From assembly GCA_964536375.1 (NCBI GenBank), contig CAZHXF010000026.1, positions 1-40,324 on the forward strand: a DNA stretch of 40,324 nt. The letters are read 5' to 3'. Made by a program: the position numbers and the translations under genes. The first letter of the stretch is position 1. Each line of letters opens with the position of its first letter. The DNA comes from Desulfuromonas sp964536375. GTDB lineage: Bacteria > Desulfobacterota > Desulfuromonadia > Desulfuromonadales > Desulfuromonadaceae. This document shows, piece after piece, positions 33,364 to 40,324 of this stretch. The notes under the pieces are model-generated. The model was not told the DNA's origin. It saw nothing but the letters and a program-made list of their open reading frames with translations, and did not search any database.

Positions 33364-33392
33364 ATTATAGTCGATATAAGTCAGTGTGTCGA
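33364..33392 (-). promoter_or_regulatory. Sigma-70 promoter of the partner-switching operon
   Basis: Read on the minus strand: TCGACA (33392-33387, 5 of 6 matches), a 17-base spacer, then TATAAT (33369-33364, perfect). The expected start of transcription is near 33357, giving a leader of about 34 bases before the ATG at 33323. The 33324-33593 gap otherwise shows nothing clear. Confidence 0.65.
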
Positions 33393-33593
33393 TGTTGGGA
33401 TGCTGATTGCTATCCACTTTTTTAAAGGTTGGTGGTGATTGTAGTGAATAATATGTAAAGGTTCTATGATGCCCTCGCAAATTCACATAAGCAGCCAAAC
33501 CGCCAAATCATATAACTATTGGTCGAAAACAATTAAAGTCAATCCGTGTCAAATATTGTTTTGTTCGGTAGAAAATACCCTACCTTAGAGCCA

Positions 33594-34112
33594 CTACCAA
33601 TCGGTCGGATAATCGTCCTCAATTTGCGCTGGATCGTTGTAAGCCAGAATTGCATCCTTATCACGTTTCAGAACTTTAATAACCGTTTCATCGGGCACCA
33701 GTACAATAGATTCGTGGTACACAGCCAACCCCATACCCCCTTCAGAAAGCTTATCGGCAATATCCTGGCTGACTGAAATCCGTTTGATCTGACCACCATC
33801 AACGTAGTGATAAACAACATCGCCATCTTCAAGCGCTACCTGGTGGCGCTCAATCATCTGTTGTGCTGCAGCCTTATCAGCCGTGAGTTGTGCGAGTTCA
33901 CGCCGTTCGACATTCAACTTATGGTCAAGTTTAGCCTGCTCCGCTTGCTGCTGTTGCAACTTATTCGCGCCAGCATTTGCAGCATCGGCAATAGTTCCTC
34001 CACCCTTTTTCTGCTTTTTATTTTGTACTCTCTTATCGTGTTCAGCCTTCTTGAGCTGTTTTTTATCGACCAACCCAGCCTTAAGTAGCTGCTCCTGTAA
34101 TGAAAGTCCCAT
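33594..34112 (-). CDS. DUF2058-family protein (YaiL-like)
   Basis: 172 residues, ATG at 34112 with AGGGAT upstream. It opens with SLQEQLLKAGLVDKKQLKKA, the typical DUF2058 start. A Lys/Gln-rich charged coiled-coil section follows (residues ~20-85). The compact C-terminal part is VVYHYVDGGQIKRISVSQDIADKLSEGGM. E. coli YaiL (nucleoprotein/polynucleotide-associated) has the same layout; the molecular role is not known. The very basic, helical middle agrees with nucleic-acid association. It stands alone between the signalling operon and the HD gene. Confidence 0.8.
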   Translation of the reverse strand: MGLSLQEQLLKAGLVDKKQLKKAEHDKRVQNKKQKKGGGTIADAANAGANKLQQQQAEQAKLDHKLNVERRELAQLTADKAAAQQMIERHQVALEDGDVVYHYVDGGQIKRISVSQDIADKLSEGGMGLAVYHESIVLVPDETVIKVLKRDKDAILAYNDPAQIEDDYPTDW

Positions 34113-34218
34113 TTGTAATCCCTAAATATATTTTTATGAATATTGAAGATACAATTTATGCATCTGCCCAGAGGCTTCCGCTCGCCTTTGAAACAGTACC
34201 TTTAAGTTCAGAACTTTA

Positions 34219-34332
34219 TCAACTATAAAGCCAGACCACTGCTTTCTCTTTTGGATCTCCACCGAATGCTTTGATTTCAAGTTCTGGAATCAAGAGCCCC
34301 TCATATTCACTTGCTTTTATTCTGCAACCTAT
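34219..34332 (-). pseudogene. Possible gene remnant read in frame after the HD gene stop
   Basis: After the TAA of the HD gene (34335-34333) the same minus-strand frame stays open for 37 codons to a TGA at 34221-34219. The product looks protein-like: SEYEGLLIPELEIKAFGGD, then KEKAVVWLYS. There is no start codon with a ribosome site. It may be the tail of another gene joined here by recombination, or chance. I do not recognise it. The remaining bases to 34112 show nothing. Confidence 0.25.
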
Positions 34333-35181
34333 TTACGGGGTGCAGTGGTCAGATACAAATGAGCGGTCATTCAGTCTCTCTGCAGAAGACGGCTTTTTGG
34401 CACATTCCCTTATTAGAAATGAGGTAACGGCTGTGAAAATCATTTCTACACCTTCTGTTTTAGGCAGAACGGTCCGGATCATATCCAGATAACCTTTTTC
34501 GTTTAACCGTTGAAACGACGGAGTAAAGTTGAGGTCATATACCCAGCCGACCTGTAGCAACTTGAGGTCATTGAGGTTTTTTAAGTGTTTTATGTCGACA
34601 ATTCTTCCGGCAAGGAGGTCTTTTACTACGGCATCAGACAGACCGATGGTGTCCGGCAAGCCAAGTTCAAGCGCGGTGTTGGTTTTTTTGTTTATTTGTC
34701 GGTAATAATCGGTCACCACTCGCCAGATATCCAGTTTGTCGGCATCTCTGAGCAACCTAGAAAAAAACAGGCAGGTTGTGTTTTCCTCTGCCGGTAGAAC
34801 AGCACGATTGTGATAGGCGATGATGCGCAGAATAAGATCGCGAACGGAGTTATCCAGCTGACTTAAAACATCTTTTTCCTGTAAAATTTTGACGCCAAGT
34901 TGGGCATGGTTGACCGATTTGCCATCTACAAACGTACTGTACCTGGCGTACTGTTCGAAACGACCGATATCATGAAAAAGAGCGGTGAGCTCTGCTAGGC
35001 GCAGCTCGCCGGCATTGAGTTCGAGCTGATGACCCAAGTGCAGAATCTCTTTGCAGACCAGTTTGGTGTGTTCTTCTTTAAGTTGGATATTCTGTCGCAC
35101 AGCAATATCTTTAGATGCAAATGTTTGCACATAGGTTGTGAACCATTTTTTTAGATCGTCAATTGTTTGTTCGTTTACCAT
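34333..35181 (-). CDS. HD-domain phosphohydrolase-like protein
   Basis: 282 residues, ATG at 35181 with GGAG upstream on the minus strand. The HD signature is complete: EEHTKLVCKEI, LFHDIGRFEQYARYSTF (the His-Asp pair), SVNHAQLGVKIL, IIAYHNRA and LLRDADKLDIWRVV. HD proteins of this type are metal-dependent phosphohydrolases, often acting on nucleotides; the substrate is unknown. The last ~20 residues (KKPSSAERLNDRSFVSDHCTP) look unstructured and may be added from downstream sequence. The gene stands alone with possible gene fragments on both sides. Confidence 0.82.
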   Translation of the reverse strand: MVNEQTIDDLKKWFTTYVQTFASKDIAVRQNIQLKEEHTKLVCKEILHLGHQLELNAGELRLAELTALFHDIGRFEQYARYSTFVDGKSVNHAQLGVKILQEKDVLSQLDNSVRDLILRIIAYHNRAVLPAEENTTCLFFSRLLRDADKLDIWRVVTDYYRQINKKTNTALELGLPDTIGLSDAVVKDLLAGRIVDIKHLKNLNDLKLLQVGWVYDLNFTPSFQRLNEKGYLDMIRTVLPKTEGVEMIFTAVTSFLIRECAKKPSSAERLNDRSFVSDHCTP

Positions 35182-35573
35182 ATTTAAACTCCAATCTTGA
35201 TGAACTCGTCAAAGCTCTTGAGATGGTTAAGCAAAAAATTCCGTCTCTTGTAAGCCGACCTTTTCAACTGAGAATTCGAGATTGAAAAGGATAATAAAGG
35301 TCACCCATTAAAAGGATGATGTCAATAGCCCAAACTTACCTCGTAAACATAGATATGCCCTGTTTTATAAATCATTACTTATTTTCACCGTATGTTCACA
35401 GGTTTCCCGTCAGTGATTATTGCGCCAGCACCCATCAGGTTTAAGGCTGTCGTCTCATCTGATCAGCAAGGTTTCATAAGATTAAAATCAGTTGTGTCCA
35501 TGGGCATATTTATATAGAGTGAATAGATTAAATTATCTGATGTAATGAGCTGCAATTATGGAGTTATATTGTA
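35182..35573. other. Intergenic region before fabG
   Basis: 392 bases without a confident gene. Bases 35190-35285 (+) read as a protein-like open frame with no start (NLDELVKALEMVKQKIPSLV, then SRPFQLRIRD and a TGA), possibly the end of a lost gene. The fabG promoter is expected near 35490-35520; TTGTGT at 35492 with TATATAGAG at 35511 is suggestive, but the spacing is poor. The ribosome site GGAG is at 35560-35563. Confidence 0.5.
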
Positions 35574-36317
35574 ATGATAGAGATGAAGAAAACGGCGAAA
35601 ATTGCCTTGGTAACCGGGGCCAGCAAGGGGATTGGCGCTGCAATTGCGTTGAGTTTAGCGCAATCTGGTTTTGATATTTGGCTTAACTACCGCAGTGACG
35701 ATGATGCGGCAAACGCTGTTAAACAGCAAATTGAAGCTGTGGGGGTAACGTGCCAGTTGCTACCGTTTGATGTAGCTGATATGGAGCAGACTGACAACGC
35801 TTTAAAACCATTTTTAGCTGACGCTACACCTTTTGCCGTAATAAATAATGCCGGTTTTGCCCGTGACACTATTATGGCAATGATGAGTAATGACGAGTGG
35901 AACGATGTGCTCTCTGTCCATCTGGGCGGATTTTTTAATGTCACGCGCACAGTGTTGCCGCAGATGTTACGTAAGCGTCAGGGGCGTATTGTTAATATTG
36001 TTTCCACCTCCGGCCAGACTGGGGTGGCGGGGCAGACCAATTACTCAGCGGCGAAAGCTGGTTTGATCGGCGCTACCCGCTCTCTAGCTGCCGAGATAGC
36101 TAAGCGCAAGATATTGGTGAATGCGGTTGCCCCCGGTTTTATAGAGACCGAGATGATTGCTGATTTGCCGCTGGAGCATATTTTGCCCATGATCCCACTG
36201 GGTCGGGTAGGTAAAGCGGAAGAGGTGGCTAATATGGTTGAATTTTTGTGCTCCGATAAATCTAGTTACATTACTGGACAGGTTTTCTCTGTTAATGGTG
36301 GGGCGTGTATGCCGTAA
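35574..36317 (+). CDS. fabG: FabG-type 3-oxoacyl-ACP reductase (short-chain dehydrogenase)
   Basis: 247 residues from ATG 35574. The NADP(H) loop is TGASKGIG at 14-21, NNAG at 91-94, and the catalytic set Ser144, Tyr157 and Lys161 lies in NIVSTSGQTG and NYSAAKAG. The C-terminal IPLGRVGKAEEVANMVEFL with YITGQVFSVNGG is classical FabG. It reduces 3-ketoacyl-ACP. Its place before two ketosynthases and an FAD oxidoreductase suggests a dedicated fatty-acid/polyene pathway rather than housekeeping synthesis. It is separated from them by ~1 kb of repeat DNA with its own candidate promoter, so it may be transcribed separately. Confidence 0.92.
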   Translation: MIEMKKTAKIALVTGASKGIGAAIALSLAQSGFDIWLNYRSDDDAANAVKQQIEAVGVTCQLLPFDVADMEQTDNALKPFLADATPFAVINNAGFARDTIMAMMSNDEWNDVLSVHLGGFFNVTRTVLPQMLRKRQGRIVNIVSTSGQTGVAGQTNYSAAKAGLIGATRSLAAEIAKRKILVNAVAPGFIETEMIADLPLEHILPMIPLGRVGKAEEVANMVEFLCSDKSSYITGQVFSVNGGACMP

Positions 36318-36603
36318 TTTTGGTTTTGATTTATGATCGTGGAATGTGATCAATTTTCATTAGGCGAATAATAACATACATCGGCTGAAGTAAACCGTGG
36401 TTGCGCCCACGGACCGCGCCATACTTTTAGTATTATCCAAAAGTATGCAAAACATAACCCACTATTGTCTTGCCCTGCGGGTTCCCTCACTGCAGTCGCT
36501 TACACCGAGAAGGTCGCTAAAACTCGCTGCGCTCAAACAGTTAGCGACCAAACGCTTCTCGGTGACGCTCGTTGCGTTCGGCGGCGACAAATGGGGGAAA
36601 TGG
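36318..36603. repeat. Structured ~287-bp repeat, copy A
   Basis: Closely similar to copy B at 36871-37158, in the same orientation. It contains hairpins CCGTGG/CCACGG (36395-36412), CATACTTTT/AAAAGTATG (36420-36447) and a long stem-loop CACCGAGAAG...GTCGCTAA / TTAGCGAC...CTTCTCGGTG (36503-36564). No coding frame is supported. The length and secondary structure are those of a non-autonomous intergenic repeat element. Confidence 0.85.
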
Positions 36604-36870
36604 GGAAGCTAGCGCAAGCGGCGACGTATCGTCCCACGGAAAAAATTGAGAGCTAGATAACAACCAAGATACTCAATGCCGTACTAACAAAAGGTCACCT
36701 ATTTGGAGGTCTTAAGGCCGCCAAACCGCGCTGATATGTAAGAGGGAAAATAAACCATTGTAGCTAGATCGCGACCCCCGGAGGGTAGAACTTAAAGGTC
36801 GTTTTTTGCTTACTTTTTTGAGACCAGCCAAAAAAGTACGTCGTCTGCGGGACGAAACCCGCGAATTTGA
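36604..36870. repeat. Spacer between the two repeat copies, with further hairpins
   Basis: 267 bases with no gene. Near its end are TACTTTTTT/AAAAAAGTA around GAGACCAGCC (36811-36838) and GCGGG/CCCGC (36847-36862). The first resembles the CATACTTTT...AAAAGTATG hairpin in the flanking copies, so this section may be a third, diverged repeat type. Confidence 0.55.
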
Positions 36871-37158
36871 TTTTGGTTTTGATTTATGAATGTGGGATTT
36901 GATCAATTTTCATTGGGCTAATTATAACAATCATCGGCTAAAGTAAGCCGGGTTACGCGCACCCGGACCGCGCCATACTTTTAGTCTCATCCAAAAGTAT
37001 GCAAAACATGACCCGCAGTTGTCTTGCCCTGACGGGTTCCCTAACTGCAGTCGCTTACACCGAGAAGGTCGCTAAAACTCGCTGCGCTCGAACAGTTAGC
37101 GACCAAGTACTTCTCGGAGACGCTCATTGCGTTCGGCGGCGACAAATGGGGGAAATGG
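36871..37158. repeat. Structured ~287-bp repeat, copy B
   Basis: Direct repeat of copy A with scattered substitutions. The first hairpin is CCGGGT/ACCCGG (36948-36966) where copy A has CCGTGG/CCACGG, so both arms changed together. The CATACTTTT/AAAAGTATG hairpin is kept, and the long stem spans 37060-37117. Confidence 0.85.
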
Positions 37159-37225
37159 TGCTTTGCACCGCAAATATCTGAGACAAGACCGTCTGCCATT
37201 GGTCGACGGCTTTATAGCGAGATCT

Positions 37226-37255
37226 GGGACAAGAATACAAAGGTTGGTGTACAAT
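37226..37255 (+). promoter_or_regulatory. Candidate promoter of the ketosynthase cluster
   Basis: GGGACA (37226-37231), an 18-base spacer and TACAAT (37250-37255, 5 of 6). It lies between the second repeat copy and the ketosynthase start at 37299. Inspection only. Confidence 0.35.
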
Positions 37256-37298
37256 GCCACCCTATAAAAATAATTTTCAAAGGAAAGATCACAACTCT

Positions 37299-38540
37299 AT
37301 GAAACTAAATCGTGTTGCCATAACCGGGGTAGGAATCATATCGTGCCTGGGCTGCGATAGCGCAACCGTTACTGCCTCTTTGCGTGCCGGACGCTCGGGG
37401 ATTGTTATTGATGAGCAGCGGGTGGAGCTGGGTTTTCGCAGTCCGTTAACCGGCAGGATTGACGGCTTCGATGAAAAGAAGGTGTTGTCGCGCAAAGAGC
37501 GTAAATCCATGCCCGATTTTGCTGTGCAGGCTTATGCTGCGGCTAGGCAGGCGCTGGACATAGCGGGAGTTGCTGACGAAGAGTTGCGTAATCCACAGAC
37601 CGGTTTGATTTTTGGTTGCGATTCTAGTTGTGTTGCCGCCATTGAGCAGGTTGATCTACTGCGCCAGCACCATGAAACTAAAGCTATTGGCAGCGGACAT
37701 ATCTTCCGCTCCATGACCTCCAATGTAACCATGAACCTTAATACTATTTTCGGTACTCAGGGAGCGTGCTGGACTTTGAGTTCCGCGTGCTCCAGTGGTG
37801 GTCACGCCATTGGTCAAGCTGCCGACCTAATTGCCTTGGGGCGTCAGCGGCGTATTATTTGCGGCGGTGCTCAGGAGATTAACTGGCAATCTATGTGCAG
37901 CTTTGATGGCTTGGGAGCATTCTCCACAGGTATTGAAAATCCCCATGGGGCGTGTAAACCGTTCGATGCTGGTCGCGATGGTTTGGTGCCCAGCGGTGGG
38001 GCAGCTGCGGTGGTGTTGGAAGATTATGCTATGGCGCAAGCGCGCGGTGCTACTATTTTAGGCGAGGTACTCTCTTACGCTTTCTCTTCGGATGGTGAAA
38101 GTTTGTCGGTGCCCAGTCGGAGTGGGTTGCAACGCTCCATGCGCGAAGCATTGCAACGTGCCAGTTTGCGCCCGCCCGATATAGATTACCTGTGTGCCCA
38201 TGCTACAGCTACACCAGCCGGTGATGGTGCTGAAGCGGATAATATTAAGGCGGTATTTGGATCTGCCACAGATGGCGCTGCGGTACCGTGGGTGTCATCG
38301 TTGAAATCCATGACTGGTCACGAGCTGTGGATGTCGGGGGCCGCGCAGGTGGTGTATTCGGTATTGATGGCGCAGGGCGGCTTCATTGCCCCCAATATCA
38401 ATTTTACCTCTCCTGATGAACACTCTGCCGGGCTGAAGATTGTTGGCGAAACCTTGGCGCAAGCGCCGGAGCTGGTATTGTGCAACTCGGCCGGTTTTGG
38501 TGGCACCAACTCAACGCTGGTACTGCGGATGGGTGCTTAG
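37299..38540 (+). CDS. FabF-like beta-ketoacyl-ACP synthase
   Basis: 413 residues from ATG 37299, with AAGGAAAG at 37280-37287; an upstream in-frame ATG at 37254 has no good ribosome site and lies in the -10 region. The thiolase fold opens with RVAITGVGIISCLG. The catalytic triad is complete: Cys164 in SSACSSGGHA, His301 in AHATATPAGDGAE and His341 in KSMTGHELWMSGAAQ, with Lys336. It condenses malonyl-ACP with acyl-ACP. Sequence details (TGHELWMSG in place of TGHTLGAAG) set it apart from housekeeping FabF and fit a dedicated pathway. The stop is directly followed by the oxidoreductase ATG. Confidence 0.92.
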   Translation: MKLNRVAITGVGIISCLGCDSATVTASLRAGRSGIVIDEQRVELGFRSPLTGRIDGFDEKKVLSRKERKSMPDFAVQAYAAARQALDIAGVADEELRNPQTGLIFGCDSSCVAAIEQVDLLRQHHETKAIGSGHIFRSMTSNVTMNLNTIFGTQGACWTLSSACSSGGHAIGQAADLIALGRQRRIICGGAQEINWQSMCSFDGLGAFSTGIENPHGACKPFDAGRDGLVPSGGAAAVVLEDYAMAQARGATILGEVLSYAFSSDGESLSVPSRSGLQRSMREALQRASLRPPDIDYLCAHATATPAGDGAEADNIKAVFGSATDGAAVPWVSSLKSMTGHELWMSGAAQVVYSVLMAQGGFIAPNINFTSPDEHSAGLKIVGETLAQAPELVLCNSAGFGGTNSTLVLRMGA

Positions 38541-39494
38541 ATGTATGATGCGGTAGTTGTTGGTGCCGGGGTTAGTGGACTGACAAATGCCTTGATTCTT
38601 GCCAAATTTGGTAAACGGGTCGCTGTGGTTGAGCGTGCGCCCAGTGTCGGTTCGTTGCTCAGTGGTTTTGATCGCTGGGGGGTTCATTATGATACCGGTT
38701 TTCATTACGCTGGTGGTATGGCTGATGGGGAAGGGGTGCGGCGGTTTTTAAAATTTCTTGATTTAGATAAGCATCTTGAAATCCTGCCGCTGCGTCAGAG
38801 CTGTTTTGATCGCGTTATCGCTACCGACCACTCTCTCGAACTAGAGTTGCCGGTGGGTGCTGATCCTTTTATTGCTGCCCTTATTGCTGAATTTCCCACT
38901 GAACGCCAAGCTATCACCCGCTTTGTTAATGATGTTTTACAGGTTGGTGATAACCTGCCTTATCTTAATTTGTCAACACTAGTGGATGATGTGTCGGTGT
39001 TTGCTGNNNNNNNNNNNNNNNNNNNNNNNNNNNNNNNNNNNNNNNNNNNNNNNNNNNNNNNNNNNNNNNNNNNNNNNNNNNNNNNNNNNNNNNNNNNNNN
39101 NNNNNNTTTTGATCAATTTACCCCATGGGCACAAAGCCTTAGCGGTAAACGACCAGCTGCGTATTATGCTAGGAAGCGTATTATTACCGAAGAGATTGTG
39201 CAGCGCGTTACTAATGTTATACCGGCGTTGCACAACCAGATAGACCAGTGTGTTTTAGCAACACCGCTGACATTGCGTGACTATATGTATAGTCACAGTG
39301 GAGCTTTATATGGTGCTCAGCGTGTGGTTGATGAATACCCGCTCCAGGTAACAACACGTATTGATGGATTATATCTGTCGGGACAAGCGTTGGTTGCGCC
39401 TGGAGTTATGGGGGCGATGATCAGTGCATTCAATAGTTGTGGTACCATTTTAGGGCGCGAACGCTTGATCGGGGAGTTGAAAAAGTGCAATTGA
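38541..39494 (+). CDS. Phytoene-desaturase-like FAD oxidoreductase, interrupted by assembly gap
   Basis: The N-terminal 155 residues carry the FAD Rossmann motif VVVGAGVSGLTNALILAKFGK (Gly8, 10, 13; Glu31), and GVHYDTGFHYAGGM. The C-terminal ~129 residues end with RIDGLYLSGQALVAPGVMGAMISAFNSC, the FAD-closing motif of the CrtI/RetSat (carotenoid isomerase/saturase) family. Between them lie exactly 100 Ns. Family members are about 480-520 residues; only ~284 are readable here, so several hundred bases are missing and the frame across the gap is not proven. It starts right after the ketosynthase and overlaps the next ketosynthase by 10 bases, so the three are co-translated. Confidence 0.85.
   Translation: MYDAVVVGAGVSGLTNALILAKFGKRVAVVERAPSVGSLLSGFDRWGVHYDTGFHYAGGMADGEGVRRFLKFLDLDKHLEILPLRQSCFDRVIATDHSLELELPVGADPFIAALIAEFPTERQAITRFVNDVLQVGDNLPYLNLSTLVDDVSVFAXXXXXXXXXXXXXXXXXXXXXXXXXXXXXXXXXXFDQFTPWAQSLSGKRPAAYYARKRIITEEIVQRVTNVIPALHNQIDQCVLATPLTLRDYMYSHSGALYGAQRVVDEYPLQVTTRIDGLYLSGQALVAPGVMGAMISAFNSCGTILGRERLIGELKKCN
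39007..39106. other. Assembly gap (100 N)
   Basis: A run of exactly 100 N inside the FAD oxidoreductase gene; the round number suggests a placeholder of unknown true length. Confidence 0.98.
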
Positions 39495-40324
39495 ATCGCG
39501 TGGTGATAACCGGCATGGGAGCAGTATCACCTTTTGGCGCTGGCGTTGCTGAGCTGCTCTCTGGTTTGTACCAGAATCGCAGCGCCGTGCGTTACTGCCC
39601 GGAGATGACGGCGATTAAAGGTCTGCGCAGTCTAGTTGCCGCTAAGGTACCTGCCAGTGTGCTTGAGATAGCTGGTAAGCAGGTAGCGCGCAAGTATCGG
39701 CGCTCCATGTCGCCTATGTCGATTTATGCGGTGTTGGCTGCTGCTGAGGCTATGCAGCAGGCTGGTGTTGGGGCCAAGGAGTGTGAGTCCGGGCGGCTGG
39801 GCGTTATTGTTGGCTCTACCCTGGCCAGCACTGTGACTACGGAAGATTTTTTTAATGACTTTGCCCGCGATCATAGTTTGGAGCGGATGAAGACATCGCT
39901 ATTTTTTAAGATTATGAATCACACCTGTGCTGCCAATATTGCCCAGACTTTTTCTATAAAAGGGCGTATTTTAGCTCCTGCGGCTGCCTGTGCTACTGGC
40001 AGTCAATCTATCGGCTATGGTTACGAAATGATTGCTACAGGTCATCAGGAGATGCTGTTGTGTGGTGGTGCTGATGAATACCATCCACTTACCAGCGCAA
40101 CTTTTGATGTTATGCATGCCGCTTCTATCGCTTACAACGATGATCCGCAACATACTCCTCGACCATTTAGTGCGCAGCGCGATGGCATGGTGTGTGGTGA
40201 GGGGAGTGGGTTGTTGTTGCTGGAGTCGTTGCCTTCAGCACTTAAGCGAGGTGCCAGTATCCTCGGTGAGGTGGTTGGTTTTGCCACTTTGACTGATAGT
40301 GGCAATATTGCTAATCCTGATAGT
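39485..40324 (+). CDS. Second beta-ketoacyl-ACP synthase (3' end outside window)
   Basis: From GTG 39485 (GGGGAG at 39471-39476) the frame is open to the window edge, 280 codons without a stop. The alternative TTG at 39491 is less well spaced. RVVITGMGAVSPFGAG is the ketosynthase opening. The active-site cysteine is Cys169 in AAACATGSQSIG, and later RPFSAQRDGMVCGEGSG is the conserved FabF segment. Because the cysteine is present it is a condensing enzyme, not a chain-length factor. The His motifs lie beyond the edge. It differs clearly from the first ketosynthase, so the two probably have separate roles in one chain-building system. Confidence 0.9.
   Translation, partial: MQLNRVVITGMGAVSPFGAGVAELLSGLYQNRSAVRYCPEMTAIKGLRSLVAAKVPASVLEIAGKQVARKYRRSMSPMSIYAVLAAAEAMQQAGVGAKECESGRLGVIVGSTLASTVTTEDFFNDFARDHSLERMKTSLFFKIMNHTCAANIAQTFSIKGRILAPAAACATGSQSIGYGYEMIATGHQEMLLCGGADEYHPLTSATFDVMHAASIAYNDDPQHTPRPFSAQRDGMVCGEGSGLLLLESLPSALKRGASILGEVVGFATLTDSGNIANPDS

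Noticed and set aside
36318..37158. CRISPR array or insertion sequence
   Set aside because: There are only two copies of ~287 bp, not short regular repeats with unique spacers; no transposase and no terminal inverted repeats around the pair were seen.
36397..37181. Short open frames inside the repeat copies
   Set aside because: The same kind of frame appears in both copies with differing ends, no ribosome sites, and it covers hairpin arms; structure, not coding, explains the sequence.

Overview
The window is about 40 kb of a moderately AT-rich Gram-negative bacterial chromosome. A Desulfobacterota/Desulfuromonadales-like (delta-proteobacterial) origin is inferred. The support is the gene order pheA-tyrA-aroA-cmk-ispH-rpsA-sppA-ihf, an endonuclease-type MutL, Hfq beside miaA, a DUF512 radical-SAM protein, a YhaN-type ATPase, PilZ, and a CbrA-like SLC5 sensor domain. 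No database search was possible, so the taxon is an inference. No tRNA, rRNA, CRISPR array or transposase was recognised.

Layout. 1-1582: tail of a TPR protein and an ExeA-type AAA ATPase, closed by a terminator. 1718-4857: mutL-miaA-hfq, closed by a terminator. 4870-7334: DUF512 radical-SAM protein, TPR protein, YcgN/UPF0260 cysteine-cluster protein. 7471-11225: AsmA-family envelope protein, PilZ protein, TlyA. 11293-14283: a short YhaO-like C-terminal domain protein, a YhaN-like ATPase and a HIT hydrolase. 14365-17868: an RSH (p)ppGpp enzyme with an apparently dead synthetase domain, a polysaccharide deacetylase and, on the minus strand, a Bax-like glucosaminidase. 18191-26524: a housekeeping run (pheA, tyrA, aroA, cmk, ispH, rpsA, sppA, ihfB, thioesterase) giving phenylalanine/tyrosine/chorismate precursors, CMP kinase, isoprenoid synthesis, ribosomal protein S1, membrane peptidase and a nucleoid protein. 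26608-28938: RluD-like pseudouridine synthase, lgt and a HAD phosphatase, tightly overlapped. 28935-33392 (minus): a partner-switching signalling operon with its own sigma-70 promoter: small membrane protein, SLC5-GAF-PP2C sensor phosphatase, STAS antagonist, HATPase anti-sigma kinase. 33594-35181 (minus): DUF2058 protein and an HD-domain protein with possible gene remnants on both sides. 35574-40324: FabG, a ~0.98 kb gene-free stretch holding two copies of a ~287-bp structured repeat, then ketosynthase, phytoene-desaturase-like FAD oxidoreductase (broken by a 100-N assembly gap) and a second ketosynthase running off the edge.

The most unusual parts are five: (i) the SLC5-PP2C partner-switching operon; (ii) the duplicated structured repeat, whose hairpins are kept by compensating base changes; (iii) the ketosynthase/FAD-oxidoreductase cluster, probably a polyene- or ladderane-type lipid pathway that continues beyond the window; (iv) the RSH protein whose two synthetase catalytic acids are replaced while the hydrolase metal site is intact; and (v) a YhaN ATPase whose expected Mre11-like partner seems reduced to its C-terminal domain.
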